DNA of 64,000 nucleotides, taken from assembly GCA_013368445.1 (NCBI GenBank), contig JAACJO010000010.1:372001-436000 (forward strand). The letters run 5' to 3'. A model generated the notes under the pieces. The model was not told the origin of the DNA. It saw nothing but the letters and a program-made list of their open reading frames with translations, and did not search any database. The stretch comes from Leucocoprinus leucothites. Its lineage: Eukaryota; Basidiomycota; Agaricomycetes; Agaricales; Agaricaceae. The position numbers were made by a program, and so were the translations under genes. Shown here one piece after another: positions 13,208 to 24,506 of the stretch (its first letter is position 1; each line of letters begins with the position of its first letter).

Positions 13208-16200
13208 ATGTGGGCTAGGTTCAGTTCAGCGCTCAAGTCGACGTCGTCACGTCATGGACAGGACGACCAATCTCAATTGCAAAACCAATCGCAATTCGAA
13301 CAATCACAACTGCAACAGCAGCAACAACAGCCTTCGATACTGAATGGGAATTTACATACACACGAGGAGGAATCGACTACGCCAAACCAAACTCTTGCGC
13401 AGAGTGCAGCTAGAAGCTGGAATAATCAGACTTCTGCCATGGACTTGACGAACAATGCCAGTCATACCGAGGTTATGAATCTTTTGACCAACCAGACTTT
13501 TGGACAAAGTATAGGGAGAAGTGGGAACCAGACACTTGGGCTGGATTTGACGAATAACGCAAGTCATACGGAAGTTATGAACCTTCTCACGAATCAAACT
13601 TTCGGGCAAAGTATGGATCGGACGCAGAATCAGACTTTTAATAAGAGTCATACTGAGGTTATGAATATTCTAACCGACATGTCCGATTCTTCGGACGGTG
13701 GTCCTGTATCCTCTTCTTCATCACTTCCGCATCACATCCCACCTATTCCACCTATACCCCAATCGTTTTCACAACCGCAACCGAGTCCTCCACCTTCGCC
13801 ATCACGGCGTTCCTTGTTCAAGCGCGGACATAAGGAACATAAAGATCCCGACTCCGTTCGTGGTTCGAATTCGCTCAAACTACTCCCGAAGAAGATCAGA
13901 GCCGGTTTACCTTTTGGTAACGGTATCCATCGTTCTTGTGCGTATAGCTGTGATCAAACTTCATGGGCGGCTTTTTGCTGATGCTTGACATCGTAATAGC
14001 ATCACGGGCGTCATTAGCAAGTCCAACCGTGGAAACGGATTCCATTCACGGGCAGCCTTCCAAGCCTAAAACTCGGCGGTCTCAAGATACCCTTCGCTCG
14101 TTTGCTAGCGTTATCCGTCGACCTTCGCTTGACCTATTACGTACAGCTACAAACGAAAGCGATCGACCTTCCGTCGATTCTCCTATAGACAACAAAGCCA
14201 ATTCTGTTCGATCTATCTTACGAGACCCCAATACCCCTGGAACGGGACAGAATGTACGGTTTTTCGCCCGGGACGCGTTCAAGGTTATTAGTCCGGATGA
14301 ATCAACGGAGGAGGCTTTCCTCTCTCCGCCGTCACAGGTCCACGCGCCGGATCATTCTTCTTTCGTGGATCGGCTCAACCAATTGGGTTCGAGCCATGCG
14401 AGTACGCCAATAGCGCGAGTCTCCTCCCCTCCATCTAAATCTCGACCATCCTTGAACGGCCTTTTCGCTCCGTTGGATGAGTCTTCTCCCAATGACAGTA
14501 CCAAGAATGCGTCTGGTACACGACAGACCCCATCGGGTTCTTCAAGCGAGTTTATGTCTCTGTCTGGTGTTATCGCACCTCCAGATTTCAATGCCAATGG
14601 ATCGTTAGACATGGATCGTCCTGCCGATCACCTTGCGCATCCTCCTGGGCTGAGCTTTGATGTTGGCTCGCCCTTACTTGACAGCGCAATTGATTTGGAT
14701 TTCTTGGTTTCTGGTGTGGACGACGGCGAGGGTAGGGTGACTTCTACACCTTTCAAGCCCAGCAGTAAGAGTGCCAAGTGGAAGGAGAAGGAGAGGGAGG
14801 AGAGCATTAAAGAGGAGGAAGAGGAGGAGTCGAAGCAGGAAGAGAGGGAAGTGAATCTCAATGCGCGTGCCATTACTCCGATTGTGGTGGATGAGACGAT
14901 ATTCCATGCAAGGGAGCGACAGCCTGTATTTTCGCCTCCACTGCACGAGCGCAGTCAATCTTTCAGTTTTGGCCAAACTGTCTTCCATTCCATGGGCAGG
15001 GATTCCCCCGCTTATCCTTCGAATGACAAGATTCGTCCTTCAGAAGATGGATCTGCCAACTCTCCACCGTCAATACCAGCTTCTTCCATAGGGAGACATC
15101 GCAGTCGCGCATTGAGCGATACTGTATTTCAATCCATGCTACGCGCTACTTCTCCGATGCTCGAGAAACATAGGGCATCTGCACCTGAAGCCGACATCAA
15201 TGACGAGTCGTCGGCAGACCTTCAGATTTACGCTAGTCCCTCCGAACCTGACCCTTTCAACGCCAACGCGAATACGTATTATACCCCTCAGACCATGATT
15301 CCCACCACGCCGCCATCGGGCATGCCTCGACATACACGCAAGACATCGAAGGAGGAAAGCCTCATCTATTCCCTCCAAGCACAGCTAACGCTTCGGACTG
15401 ACCTCTGTTCACAATATGAGGCGGATCTCCGAGCCAAAGACGAGATGGTCGATCTCTTAGGGAAGAAAGTCGCTGATTTCGAGAAGCAAGAGAATCAGCG
15501 CAAGGGCGCGTTGAGGCAGTGGAAGAAGAAGGTGCAGGAGTTGGAGAGAGCTGTGAGGTTGTTGGAGGAAGAGGTGGATACGTCAAGACAGGAGAGCATG
15601 GAGAGGAGTGTGATGGATGAAGCAAGTGGTGAAGCTCTGCGGATGCTTCATCGGCAAATTGCGAGTTTGGAGAAGGAGAAGAAGGATTGGGTGGAAAAAG
15701 AGACGACAATGAAAGGCGAAGTTGAGACCCTGGAGACGTTGGTGAAGGAACGATCGGCGGAGGTTATGAGTTTGAAAGAGATGTTGTGGACGAAGGATGA
15801 GAGTGAGAAGGAGTTGGATAGTAGACTCCAGGAGGCCAAGGAGCAGATTGATATGCTTGGGAATGTCAGTCTTGTTGGGATTGATGAGGAGGAGTTGAGG
15901 AGGCTAGCAGAGAGAGAACAGAAAGTGCAGGAGGAGCGACAGGCGTATCGGGTTGCTGAGATGAATTGGGAGCAGGAGAGGGCCGAGATGATGATGAAGC
16001 TTGAGACAACGCGGGTCGAGAAAGCGAAGGTGGAGGAGCAACTAGATTCGTTGCAGCAGCAGGTCAAGTCTAGGGAGGAAGAGCTGGACGTGATGAAGAG
16101 CGAGTTGGAGGCGCAGTGGGGTCATACTGAGACTGCCTCGGACAGGATCAAAGAGTTGCAGCAGGCGCAGAAGAATGCGGAAGAGGAAGCGGCCAGGGTT

Positions 16201-17619
16201 CGTCGTGAGCAGGAGGAGATTGTGCAAGAGCGGGACGAGCTTGCGCAGAGATGTGAAGAGTTCGAGCAGCGCGTGAACAGTCTCGAGATTGATTGGAATG
16301 AGAGCGAGAACAAGAAACACGAACTAGAGTGTGAAGTTCATGAGCTCTGGGACGAGAAGGAGGCTCTCGAAAAGGAACGTGAAGAGGTATGTTTTTCAAC
16401 GTAATCTTTTTCCTCGCTGTACTCATATATTCTTGTCAGTTCGAGAAGAAACTCTCGGAAGAACGCAATCGAAGCGAAGACCTCAATGCTACCATTCAGC
16501 AATGCGAAGAACGTATCGCCCAGCTCGAACAAGAGCACCACTTTGGTGGCGAGGATGTCGCACGTCTCCAAGCAGATATTCGTCAGCGTGATGAACAAAT
16601 CGCTCAGTATTCTGAGAAGGTCCGCGCTCAGGAAATTGAAGTCGAGAATCTCCACGACGAAATTGGCACTCTCAAGCGCGAGCATGAGCACGTCCTCAAT
16701 GACCTCAATGAGCATTCACGTGCGCTCAAGGAAGCTACCGGATCAGGTAGCGAGACGAGGCGTCAACTTCAAGAGCTTGTTCGTCAAAAGGCTGACGCTG
16801 AGGACGACTTGAAATCACATAGAGAGCGTAATGAGTCCTTGAAGAATGAGATGGAGAGACTGAGGAAGCACCTTCATGATCTGCAGCAGGAAAGCGCGGA
16901 CAAGGAGGTCAAGATTGTCCAGCTTACGAAGCAACATGGTCAGGACAAGGAGGATATTCAGGGTCTGAATATCGCCCTTGATGCTAAGCAGCAGGAGCTG
17001 GAATTGGTCTGTTTCCACCTTTCGTCTTGCTTCGTCTTACTGATGTTTTCCTTAGTACAAACGCAAGGCTGGGGTTAAGTCAAGCTCCAGTTCATCCGTG
17101 CCCCCATCATCGTCAACTTCAAGAGTTCTCCACCGTCGCGAATCCTCCTCCCTCTTCGATGGCACTCCCGCGTCAACCCGACCACCCTCACGAGCAACCT
17201 CTGTCGTATCCGACTCAGGGTCTAACAAAGGCGAAAAAGTCTCTGCACTCGGGAGGAGTAACCGGATCAACTCAATAAGCGGGACATCGACGACAGGATC
17301 CGCTATCAAGATTGGGAAGCGTGAAGGATCAGTTGGATCAATGGGTCCACCACCAGCCCTGAAGCGTCCATCACTATCATCGGCTACCCCTACTCCCGCT
17401 CCTAGGCCTGGATCCGTCACGTCGCGCGTTAAATCGCCGACAGGAGCTGCTGCTGCGGCACCCACTCGTCGTGTGGTCTCTGGAACTTCAAAAACGAGAC
17501 CTAATGTGATGAGTCCGACGTCGAGTGTTTCGGGGGAGTCGAGCGAGAAGGAGAATGTGAGGAGTCCAGGCAGTGATAAGACTGTGCGGCGAAGGGTTAT
17601 GGTTCCTGTTCCTACGTGA
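13208..17619 (+). CDS. Large coiled-coil protein of unknown function
   Basis: I do not recognise a named family. Exons are 13208-13916, 14000-16386, 16440-17006 and 17056-17619, giving 1,408 aa. The N-terminus is Gln-rich and then carries three copies of an SHTEVMN(L/I)LT motif spaced 34 and 28 residues apart (about residues 84-155). A Pro/Ser-rich low-complexity region follows. Two related short segments recur further on (QTVFHSMGR, DTVFQSMLR). From about residue 685 to 1,220 it is a nearly continuous charged coiled coil (KKKVQELERAVRLLEEEV, DDLKSHRERNESLKNEMERL). A basic Ser/Pro-rich tail ends in RRRVMVPVPT. A cytoskeletal, spindle-pole or septal scaffold role would fit, but that is inference from architecture alone. 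There is no membrane segment or signal peptide. Confidence 0.85.
13460..13680 (+). repeat. In-frame protein repeat (SHTEVMN units) in the coiled-coil gene
   Basis: Three direct copies start at 13460, 13562 and 13646 (spacings 102 and 84 bp). Each encodes SHTEVMN followed by LLTNQTFGQS or a shortened form. The DNA copies differ at synonymous sites, so the repeat is old and kept at the protein level. Confidence 0.85.
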
Positions 17620-18477
17620 GGTCGAACGGACTATGCAACTCCTTGATCTCTCCTTTTTTTCTCTTGATATGCTGCATGTTGCACTTGGCAACGATTATGG
17701 GACATGGGACACCTTTTCTCCAATATCTTCTCCGCTGATATCTCTATACTCTCCTTCCTTTTCTTCGCCGAAGTCACGATTCTGCTTTTTCTGTATTATA
17801 CAACATTTCTGCTCTCATTTCTGCTGTGATTGTATTGATTACACACACATTCGTGTTTTTTCCTCTCTCTCTCCATATTGACTCCCCGCATGCATTTAAA
17901 CATACTTATGTGGCCTCTTAGCAACATTTACCATTAATCTTATGTGATGTGGTTATATCAAAAGTATACAGATCTGCAAATTCTAAAATTGCTTTAGTGC
18001 TACAAACAAATAGAAGATTTTTTCGTCACTGCTAGGTGAGGCCTTCCATTATCCTTTGCGATGATTCAGGGAATTCAGGGAATTCAGGAAAAAGAGGCCT
18101 GGCGACTGCAGATCACGGTACGTTGCACCTTATAGTCCAATATAGGCGGCCACTCATATGTAGACGTTAAAAGGTTTACGGCTTTGCTGTTGTACATGTT
18201 GCAGACACGAGCGAGCGAAAAAACGTCGAGGGGCTGGGGAGGAGCCTGGTTTCTGAACGACAGGACAGAATTTTGCGTTTCCGATAACAACATTCACTTC
18301 AAATGTCCATTCTCGAGAAAATGGATTCATTCCAACGAAAATGGGGCTGGGGCGAAGAGTGCTGGCGCTGCTACTTTTTGCGACAAAAAGTCATCGGTGT
18401 TTAAAACAAAGTAATCGGTCAGTAGCACATTTGTTTCTTCTTGGTCTCGATTCCACTACTCGCTGCAAGCCATAACT
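17620..18477. other. Intergenic between coiled-coil gene and HNH pseudogene
   Basis: T-rich sequence (about 17645-17880) is likely the 3' UTR of the coiled-coil gene. No gene is supported. A short tandem repeat lies at 18064-18088 and an AT-rich stretch at 17890-18010. Confidence 0.5.
18064..18088. repeat. Short tandem repeat, about 10 bp unit
   Basis: Two and a half head-to-tail copies of a unit reading ATTCAGGGA are visible. It is probably a replication-slippage microsatellite with no inferred function. Confidence 0.7.
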
Positions 18478-19763
18478 ATGCATACCAAACTTCCAAAAGT
18501 CGCTCCTGAGATACGAGCGCAATTTATGGACTTTCAAGACCCTATTTCCTCAGTGCATACAACGTCTGCCTCAAGCACGAAGAGCAAGCGCTACAGAGGA
18601 TGGAATGAGGAGGATTCGGGATTCTTGGCTTCTTGTTACTACACGCGCCCAGTCAGGCTGTTCGTTTCGATGTTGCCAAGTGTATACACTCCTGCCAGGA
18701 TATGACTGACACTCTCGCCGAGCTTGGTAGAATTTTCGAACTTCATGTCATCTTACCTCGTGAGTTTTCTGTTCGTCACTCTCATGTTCGTATATCAACC
18801 CCAATTTTTCTTGGACAGTCAAAAAATACAGGGGTCGAACGCCAGCACCTAGTAGTCACTCATCAAGGGCCTCCTTTGAGACTCATTGGAAGGAGGTAAA
18901 CGCCAATATTACTCAGCCCCCAAGGACCATAAGGAGGCGAAAGATCATGTTAGGAAAGACCATGCAGTTGTTATATCTCATCTTTGTTTATGGTGGTCCA
19001 TTTTGCATTTGTAGACTCTCGTTCGGGACAACTGGTCGTGTGTCGTAACGGGCGTCGTCGAAGCTACTGCGCCCAAGGAAATCAAGACCCAAATTTCCAC
19101 AGAAATTCCTGAAATGTATACGGAATGTGCCCATATCATTCCAGAGGGCTGGCTTTTTGACTCGGAAGTGCAATCCAGTCCAGAGGGTAATTCAGAGGTG
19201 TGTGGCGCAGTATTCTCGCGTTGGAATGAGTAGCTCACGACAAAGCACTCAGCTTGATTATACTTCTTCCGCATTGACTATCCTCAAGCGGCCTGGTTAC
19301 GATGTTGGCGAGTTCATTGGGGAGAAGGTTTATTCCCTGCACAACGTGATGACCTTGGAAAGAAACAGACATGATAGGTTCGATCGATTGGAATTTTACT
19401 GAAGAACCCACGGCGAGTTTGGTATCGCATCCTCCAAACTATGACGCTCACAGAAGACCACAGGCCAAAACCAATAACTACGAGATCAAATATTTCTCTG
19501 AACGTCCGCCGTATCCGAACATAAATCGATTCCTCACGTTCTCAACCAACGACCCTGAGCATCTTCCTGTCCCTTCGCCTAACCTGCTTTCCTTGCACGC
19601 CACCTGTTGCAAGGTTGCTCATTTATCTGGTGCAGCTGAGTACATAGATAAGTGTTATCGCGATATTGAAGAGATGGGTGTGTTGTCTCGTGACGGTACT
19701 TCGGCCGACATCCTCAGCCTTGCAATGTTGTCCTTGTCAAACACCTCAGTTGATAAAGGCTGA
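18478..19763 (+). pseudogene. HNH-endonuclease-domain gene of the fungal (Agaricomycete) family, broken
   Basis: The reading resembles, from memory, a family common in mushrooms that carries an HNH nuclease domain; its biological role is unknown to me. Recognisable blocks in order: LLLHAPSQAVRFDVAKCIHS and LAELGRIFELHVILP (18633-18759); KKYRGRTPAPSSHSSRASFE (from 18819); the HNH core RDNWSCVVTGVVEA and ECAHIIPEG (19015-19197); YSLHNVMTLERNRHDRFDRL (19253-19400); and CCKVAHLSGAAEYIDK (to 19763). The blocks do not join in one frame. The frame changes near 18540, TGA interrupts it at 18606-18608, it changes again near 18905, and a shift with TGA lies at about 19396-19402. Introns at 18760-18818, 18967-19014 and 19198-19252 still look normal. 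With four lesions I infer a pseudogene; sequencing error could explain one of them, hardly all. Confidence 0.8.
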
Positions 19764-20990
19764 AAGAATGACCCACTCGCAACTGACTCGCAGTTTATCC
19801 TTCCCGTGCATAATCAACCTCAAATCTAGTCACATAAATGCAATCTGTAGCGTAACAACAGTAGGGAGTTGGGCTAGTGTCTCCCGTACTAAATCAATTT
19901 ATCATCCAACTGATGTACGCTGCCAGTTGGTGAAACTTGGTTCTGTCTTTCATATTCATCCAGATTCATCCCTGTTATCCTAATTTTCGTAGAATTAGTA
20001 CTCGCTGTTCCCGAACAGTATACAATACGTCGACCGAGCCGGACGATCCTGACACCATTCTATGTCACAAAACTAGAACACCAATTCCTGGTCGTTAAAT
20101 GAACACCTACTCTACCACCGACCCCAGGACCGCGATGCAGTGACAGGAAAGACCTTACCCAGCATGGCGATGATCGAGTTACTACACTCGTAGGATTGGG
20201 TGGGAGGAGATCCTTCGAGAAGAAGCAACTTGATGCACCTCTATCAAGTTTCCGTAGGTCTGTCTGAGTGCTGAGTGAAAGATCTGGGTGTTGAGGATTC
20301 CCTCAGGTTGCTGGCTACACTTAAGTATGCTCCTCCGCTTTTCTTTTCACCTGCCGTTAAATTTTTCCATATCTGTATTGCCTCGTACTCATTTTCTCTT
20401 TATCTCTTCATTGTTGAATGCGATCAACATGTGGCATCTGGCTCCGGTTTCCCCTTTCAAAATTGCACCAAAATAAACATATGGAAATTCGTGAGTTTTG
20501 GTGCCTTGAACGGATAGAAAACTTATAGCCGGCCCGAGTTGCATTAACTTGTCAGATTGTTTCGCCCTCATCGCCCATATCCCTTTCGAACCTTACAATC
20601 TATATGTAAGCCTACGGAGCGCACTACGATGGTACACATACGATTCAACAGCCTCAAGTCAACTGTGCCAAAATCTTCGGCCCACAGATGGGGCCGATCC
20701 GTTGATTCCGTGCCAAGTGGAGTGCCCAGAAAGGAAATGTAATACATAGAACCTTATTTGTCCACCTTCGCTTGATCACCGAGCAGGAAACACACGAAAC
20801 TCGCAATTTCATGCGTGTGGATGCCGTGTCTTTTCAATTTTCCATGTGCTTCTTTTTTGTCTCCCATCAAAGAGGCGAGACGCCAGTCCCACTTCACAGT
20901 AGGTGCAACTCAGTGACTTTTTCTTCCCTCCACACTCTAGTCTGACAGCTAGGGCCTTTTAGCTTCCAGGTACCCACAAGTTGGTTCTCT
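19764..20990. other. Intergenic between HNH pseudogene and permease
   Basis: I see no gene. Open frames around 20275-20517 and 20549-20749 show no family resemblance and no good splice context. Confidence 0.5.
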
Positions 20991-21101
20991 GATCAGCTAA
21001 ATATACCCTCCGGTGTCCTTAGCTCCAACACAGCTCAGTTTTTCTGACCAACCGTTCTTTCAACAACATCACCATCATCACCGTCATTTAAGCTCACCAT
21101 C
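20991..21101 (+). promoter_or_regulatory. Probable core promoter of the permease gene
   Basis: A TATA-like CTAAATATAC lies at 20997-21006, about 100 bp upstream of the ATG. A pyrimidine-rich, CACCATCATC-type leader leads into the start codon. The assignment rests on position and motif only. Confidence 0.45.
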
Positions 21102-23828
21102 ATGAAGAAGAGCAATAGCTTGGACACCGTTGATCAAAATACGGTTGCAACATCAGACTTAACGGACGACGATGACAAGGAGCTCGTTGCGCTGGGGTAT
21201 AAGCCTTCATTCAAGCGAGAGTTCTCGAACCTGGCTACAGTACGCAAATCCACTTGTCTTCATATATACAGGCTCTGACTGGAGCAGATAAGCTTTGCTT
21301 TCAGCATCATGGTCAGCTTTGGATCTGCTCAAAGAGTCGAACGTGCACTAAGAAAGAGATAGGGCCTTTGTTCAAGTATCGCGACGACGTTCAACACCCC
21401 TCTGTTACTAGGAGGTCCAGCTTCTGTGAGCACACGAAGTTCAACGCCAATTCATTGACGAAAATCTCACGACGGCCCCACAGGTTGTGTGGTGTTGGAT
21501 TCTCGGCGCCTGCGTCTGCTTTACACTGGGAACGAGTATTGCAGAGATTGTCAGTGCCTTTCCAACTTGCGGTGGTCTGTGAGTATTCTCTATTTCTGTT
21601 ATTTGACGCGGTGCTAGAGATTGACTCTATCGTTCAGATATACTGCATCTGCTCAGCTCACCCCAAGGAAGCATCGAGCAAAGGTACTCCTTCAATTCAC
21701 CTTCTTTTAATTTGGTGCCTTATTCTCTCAATCGTGCGTGTAGGTCGGATGGTTGGTTGGATGGCTCAACATCCTTGGTGAGCGGATAATCTATGTTCGA
21801 CTGCGGAGTTATTCCTGACTCTAAGAAAGGCCAGATCGCTGGAGTGTCCTCTACGGAGTTTGGCCTGTCAAACATGATTTGGGCTGCAGTGAGCATTGGG
21901 CAGGTGAGCCATTTTGTTGGCTATATCAATCTTCACGTTTTAATTTTCGATCATTTAGGGGCCTGATTTCCAACTAACTTCAGTGAGATGTCTACGCGAT
22001 ATCGATCTCTTCGTATGCTGAGCAAACTTTAGGGCAAAGTAGTGGGTCTATTTGCTGGACTGATGGTATTCCATGGGATCTTGGTACGTCACCAATCCTA
22101 TTTTTACCCACCATATCTTTGATGTCCATGTGGCTCATTCTGATCTAGAATTCCCTGGCTACACGCCACCTCGCCAAGATGACCGCTGGTTTCGTCTTTG
22201 TGAATTTGGGAACAACGTTTCGTAAGTCGGTTTAACTAGCACATATTCCTTTAGAAAATTAATGAGTGTCACAGTCATTATCATCGTTCTACTGGCGACC
22301 ACACCTCGATCCGAGATGCACCCAGCGAGCTATGTTTTTGGCTCAGCAGGTATCGTCAATCAGACTGGTGGATGGAACACAGGAATTGCGTTCTTGTTTG
22401 GTCTTCTAAGTGTCCAATGGACGGTTCGTACGACTGCTACCTCTTCGGGGTAATCACTAACAACTACTTCCAGATGACTGTAAGGAGTTTGCTCTCTATT
22501 GGTTCTGGTCAGATGATTGATAAACTGTCAATCGTGATAGGATTATGACGCTACCGCTCATATCTCGTACGTTCTTAGCAATTTCCTTATACTCGAATGT
22601 GAACACTTGTTATCTCTAGCGAGGAAGTGCATCGGGCCGCCTATGCCGCTCCATCAGCTATATTCATTGCAGGTCAGTTCTGGGTTCGCTCAATATCAGG
22701 TATTAGACCTATTCAAGCTCTCGACTCCAGTTATTGGTACTGGTCTTATTGGGTGGCTGCTTAATATTGTGATGATCCTTTGTTCTGGGCCTCTGTAAGT
22801 TGCCCATAACTTTTTCCTGATTGATCAACGAACTTAGTGTACTTGTCGTAAGGGAAAACCTTCCTGGACCATCTGGGTCTGCTTTCCTTCAGGTATGTCC
22901 CCGGGCGCTCGAGACTTACCTGGCACCCTAATCCGCATTAGATTATGGTGGACCGAATGGGGAGGACTGGTGCATTAATATTATGGGTGGGTGGAGATTC
23001 AGAGTATGACAAGTGAGGAAATGGCTAAGAATTTATCAGGTACCCGTTTGTTTAACGGCTTTTTTTGTCGTGCAAACGGCACTTCAGGCGACCTCCCGGA
23101 CAGTCTATGCATTCAGTCGTGATAATGGTACGTATATCTGAACTGCTACTGATAAGGCTTTCTCAACTTACTTTTCGCAGGTCTCCCTGATCGTGGCTAC
23201 TTCGGTAAGAATAGCAGCGCGACGGACACACCCTTACGAGCTGTATGGCTTTCGACCTTCATCGGCATCCTTCCTGGTCTTCTGGATCTCGCCAGTCCAG
23301 TTGCCGCCAATGCGATTTTCTCGCTGACTGCCATGGCACTCGATCTGAGCTATATCATTCCTATCTTCCTGCGAAGAATCTATTACAACCATCCAGAGAT
23401 TAGCTTCAAACCTGGCCCCTTTTATTTAGGAAACGGGATTTTGGGTAACTTCTGCAACTGGCTGTGCATTTTCTGGACTCTCTTCATTTGCGTGATTTTC
23501 TCGCTCCCTACTGTACTCCCAGTTACAAAGGATAACATGAATTACGCATCGGTACGTGGCCTTTTGTTTGAGTAATTCAACCACATCGCTGATGAGTATT
23601 TCTGTGATACTTCAATGAAGGCCATAACGGGCGGTGTTGTTATTTTGTCATCGTGAGTTCACTTGCTGCAAGTCCCCTGACTGCCATTGGATTCTGATGA
23701 AATGGAATCTCCACAGCCTTTGGTATATCATTGCTGGTCACAAGCACTATCATGGGCCCCAATCCAACCTTCATGACGATTCTGAAAATAAAAACACCTC
23801 TCCGAAAGACGCTAAGAATCTGGCTTGA
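21102..23828 (+). CDS. Amino-acid/GABA permease (APC superfamily)
   Basis: A polytopic transporter of the fungal amino-acid, choline and GABA permease group in the plasma or vacuolar membrane; substrate unresolved. Exons are 21102-21239, 21288-21311, 21363-21425, 21484-21578, 21638-21683, 21744-21777, 21830-21903, 21959-21982, 22033-22083, 22149-22221, 22275-22423, 22474-22479 (6 nt), 22541-22566, 22620-22672, 22731-22794, 22838-22892, 22942-22986, 23040-23127, 23181-23551, 23621-23652 and 23717-23828, giving 540 aa. The charged N-terminus ends in LGYKPSFKREFSNLAT, then the first membrane helix follows. Family marks include GLCSSIATTFNTPLLLGGPA, SAFPTCGGLYTASAQL, TAHISEEVHRAAYAAPSAIF and RTVYAFSRDNGLPDRGYFGK. 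About 12 hydrophobic segments and a hydrophilic tail are present. The frame stays open through all 20 introns, so the gene looks intact. Confidence 0.93.
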
Positions 23829-24410
23829 ATCTACCGGGTGTTGTGGGGAGTAGGCATACTCCCGAGCGAAGTTAATTGTATTCACAGTAGCAGCCGAACA
23901 CTTACGGATACGTATCAGCTGCGGGCGGAAACATCCTTGGTACTATTATCCACACCGTTATCCATGCGCCATCTAATACAGACAGTGAAATGTATAATGA
24001 CGATACGTTTTGAAATGTGCTTCTGCCCGACGTGTGCCGTTCGTTCCTGACTGAGTTACAAGGTGAAGCCTCAAGGAATGGAAGACGAAATTTATTGTTG
24101 CGTCACCCCAGGTTGTTCCGTGTTCACTCCCATCATTGCAAGTTTATAACAGGTGACTCTCACTGCAAACACGGTCCGGAACTACTAGATACCAGGCTTC
24201 TTATATTTGCACGGAAGGGCCTTCATTCACCGCCTCAGGTTCGGTCTTGCAATGGAAGAAAATGATGCATAGTACGTCATTGACAAATGCAGCATCAGAA
24301 GTAGGTGCCTAGCATAATGAAACTCCGATCGCTGACGCCATTACCTCTGAGCTGCGATTTCTAAAACTCTGAGTTTTTGGTTTGTTTTTTTTTCGTTTAA
24401 CTGGCGAGAT

Positions 24411-24506
24411 ACCGCTGCGGTGATTCTAATTGAAGCTCGTACCGGGTTCTCCGGTTCCCTTAGCGGCTAATCGAGCACGACTAATCTCTATCAATGGGAG
24501 AACCCG
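24411..24506. repeat. Dyad-symmetry cluster
   Basis: A short palindrome (ACCGCTGCGGT, about 24411-24421) and an imperfect inverted repeat (ACCGGGTTCTCC at 24441-24452 with GGGAGAACCCG at 24496-24506) lie close together. They could form a stem-loop or be the remnant of a small inverted-repeat element. No function can be assigned. Confidence 0.4.
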
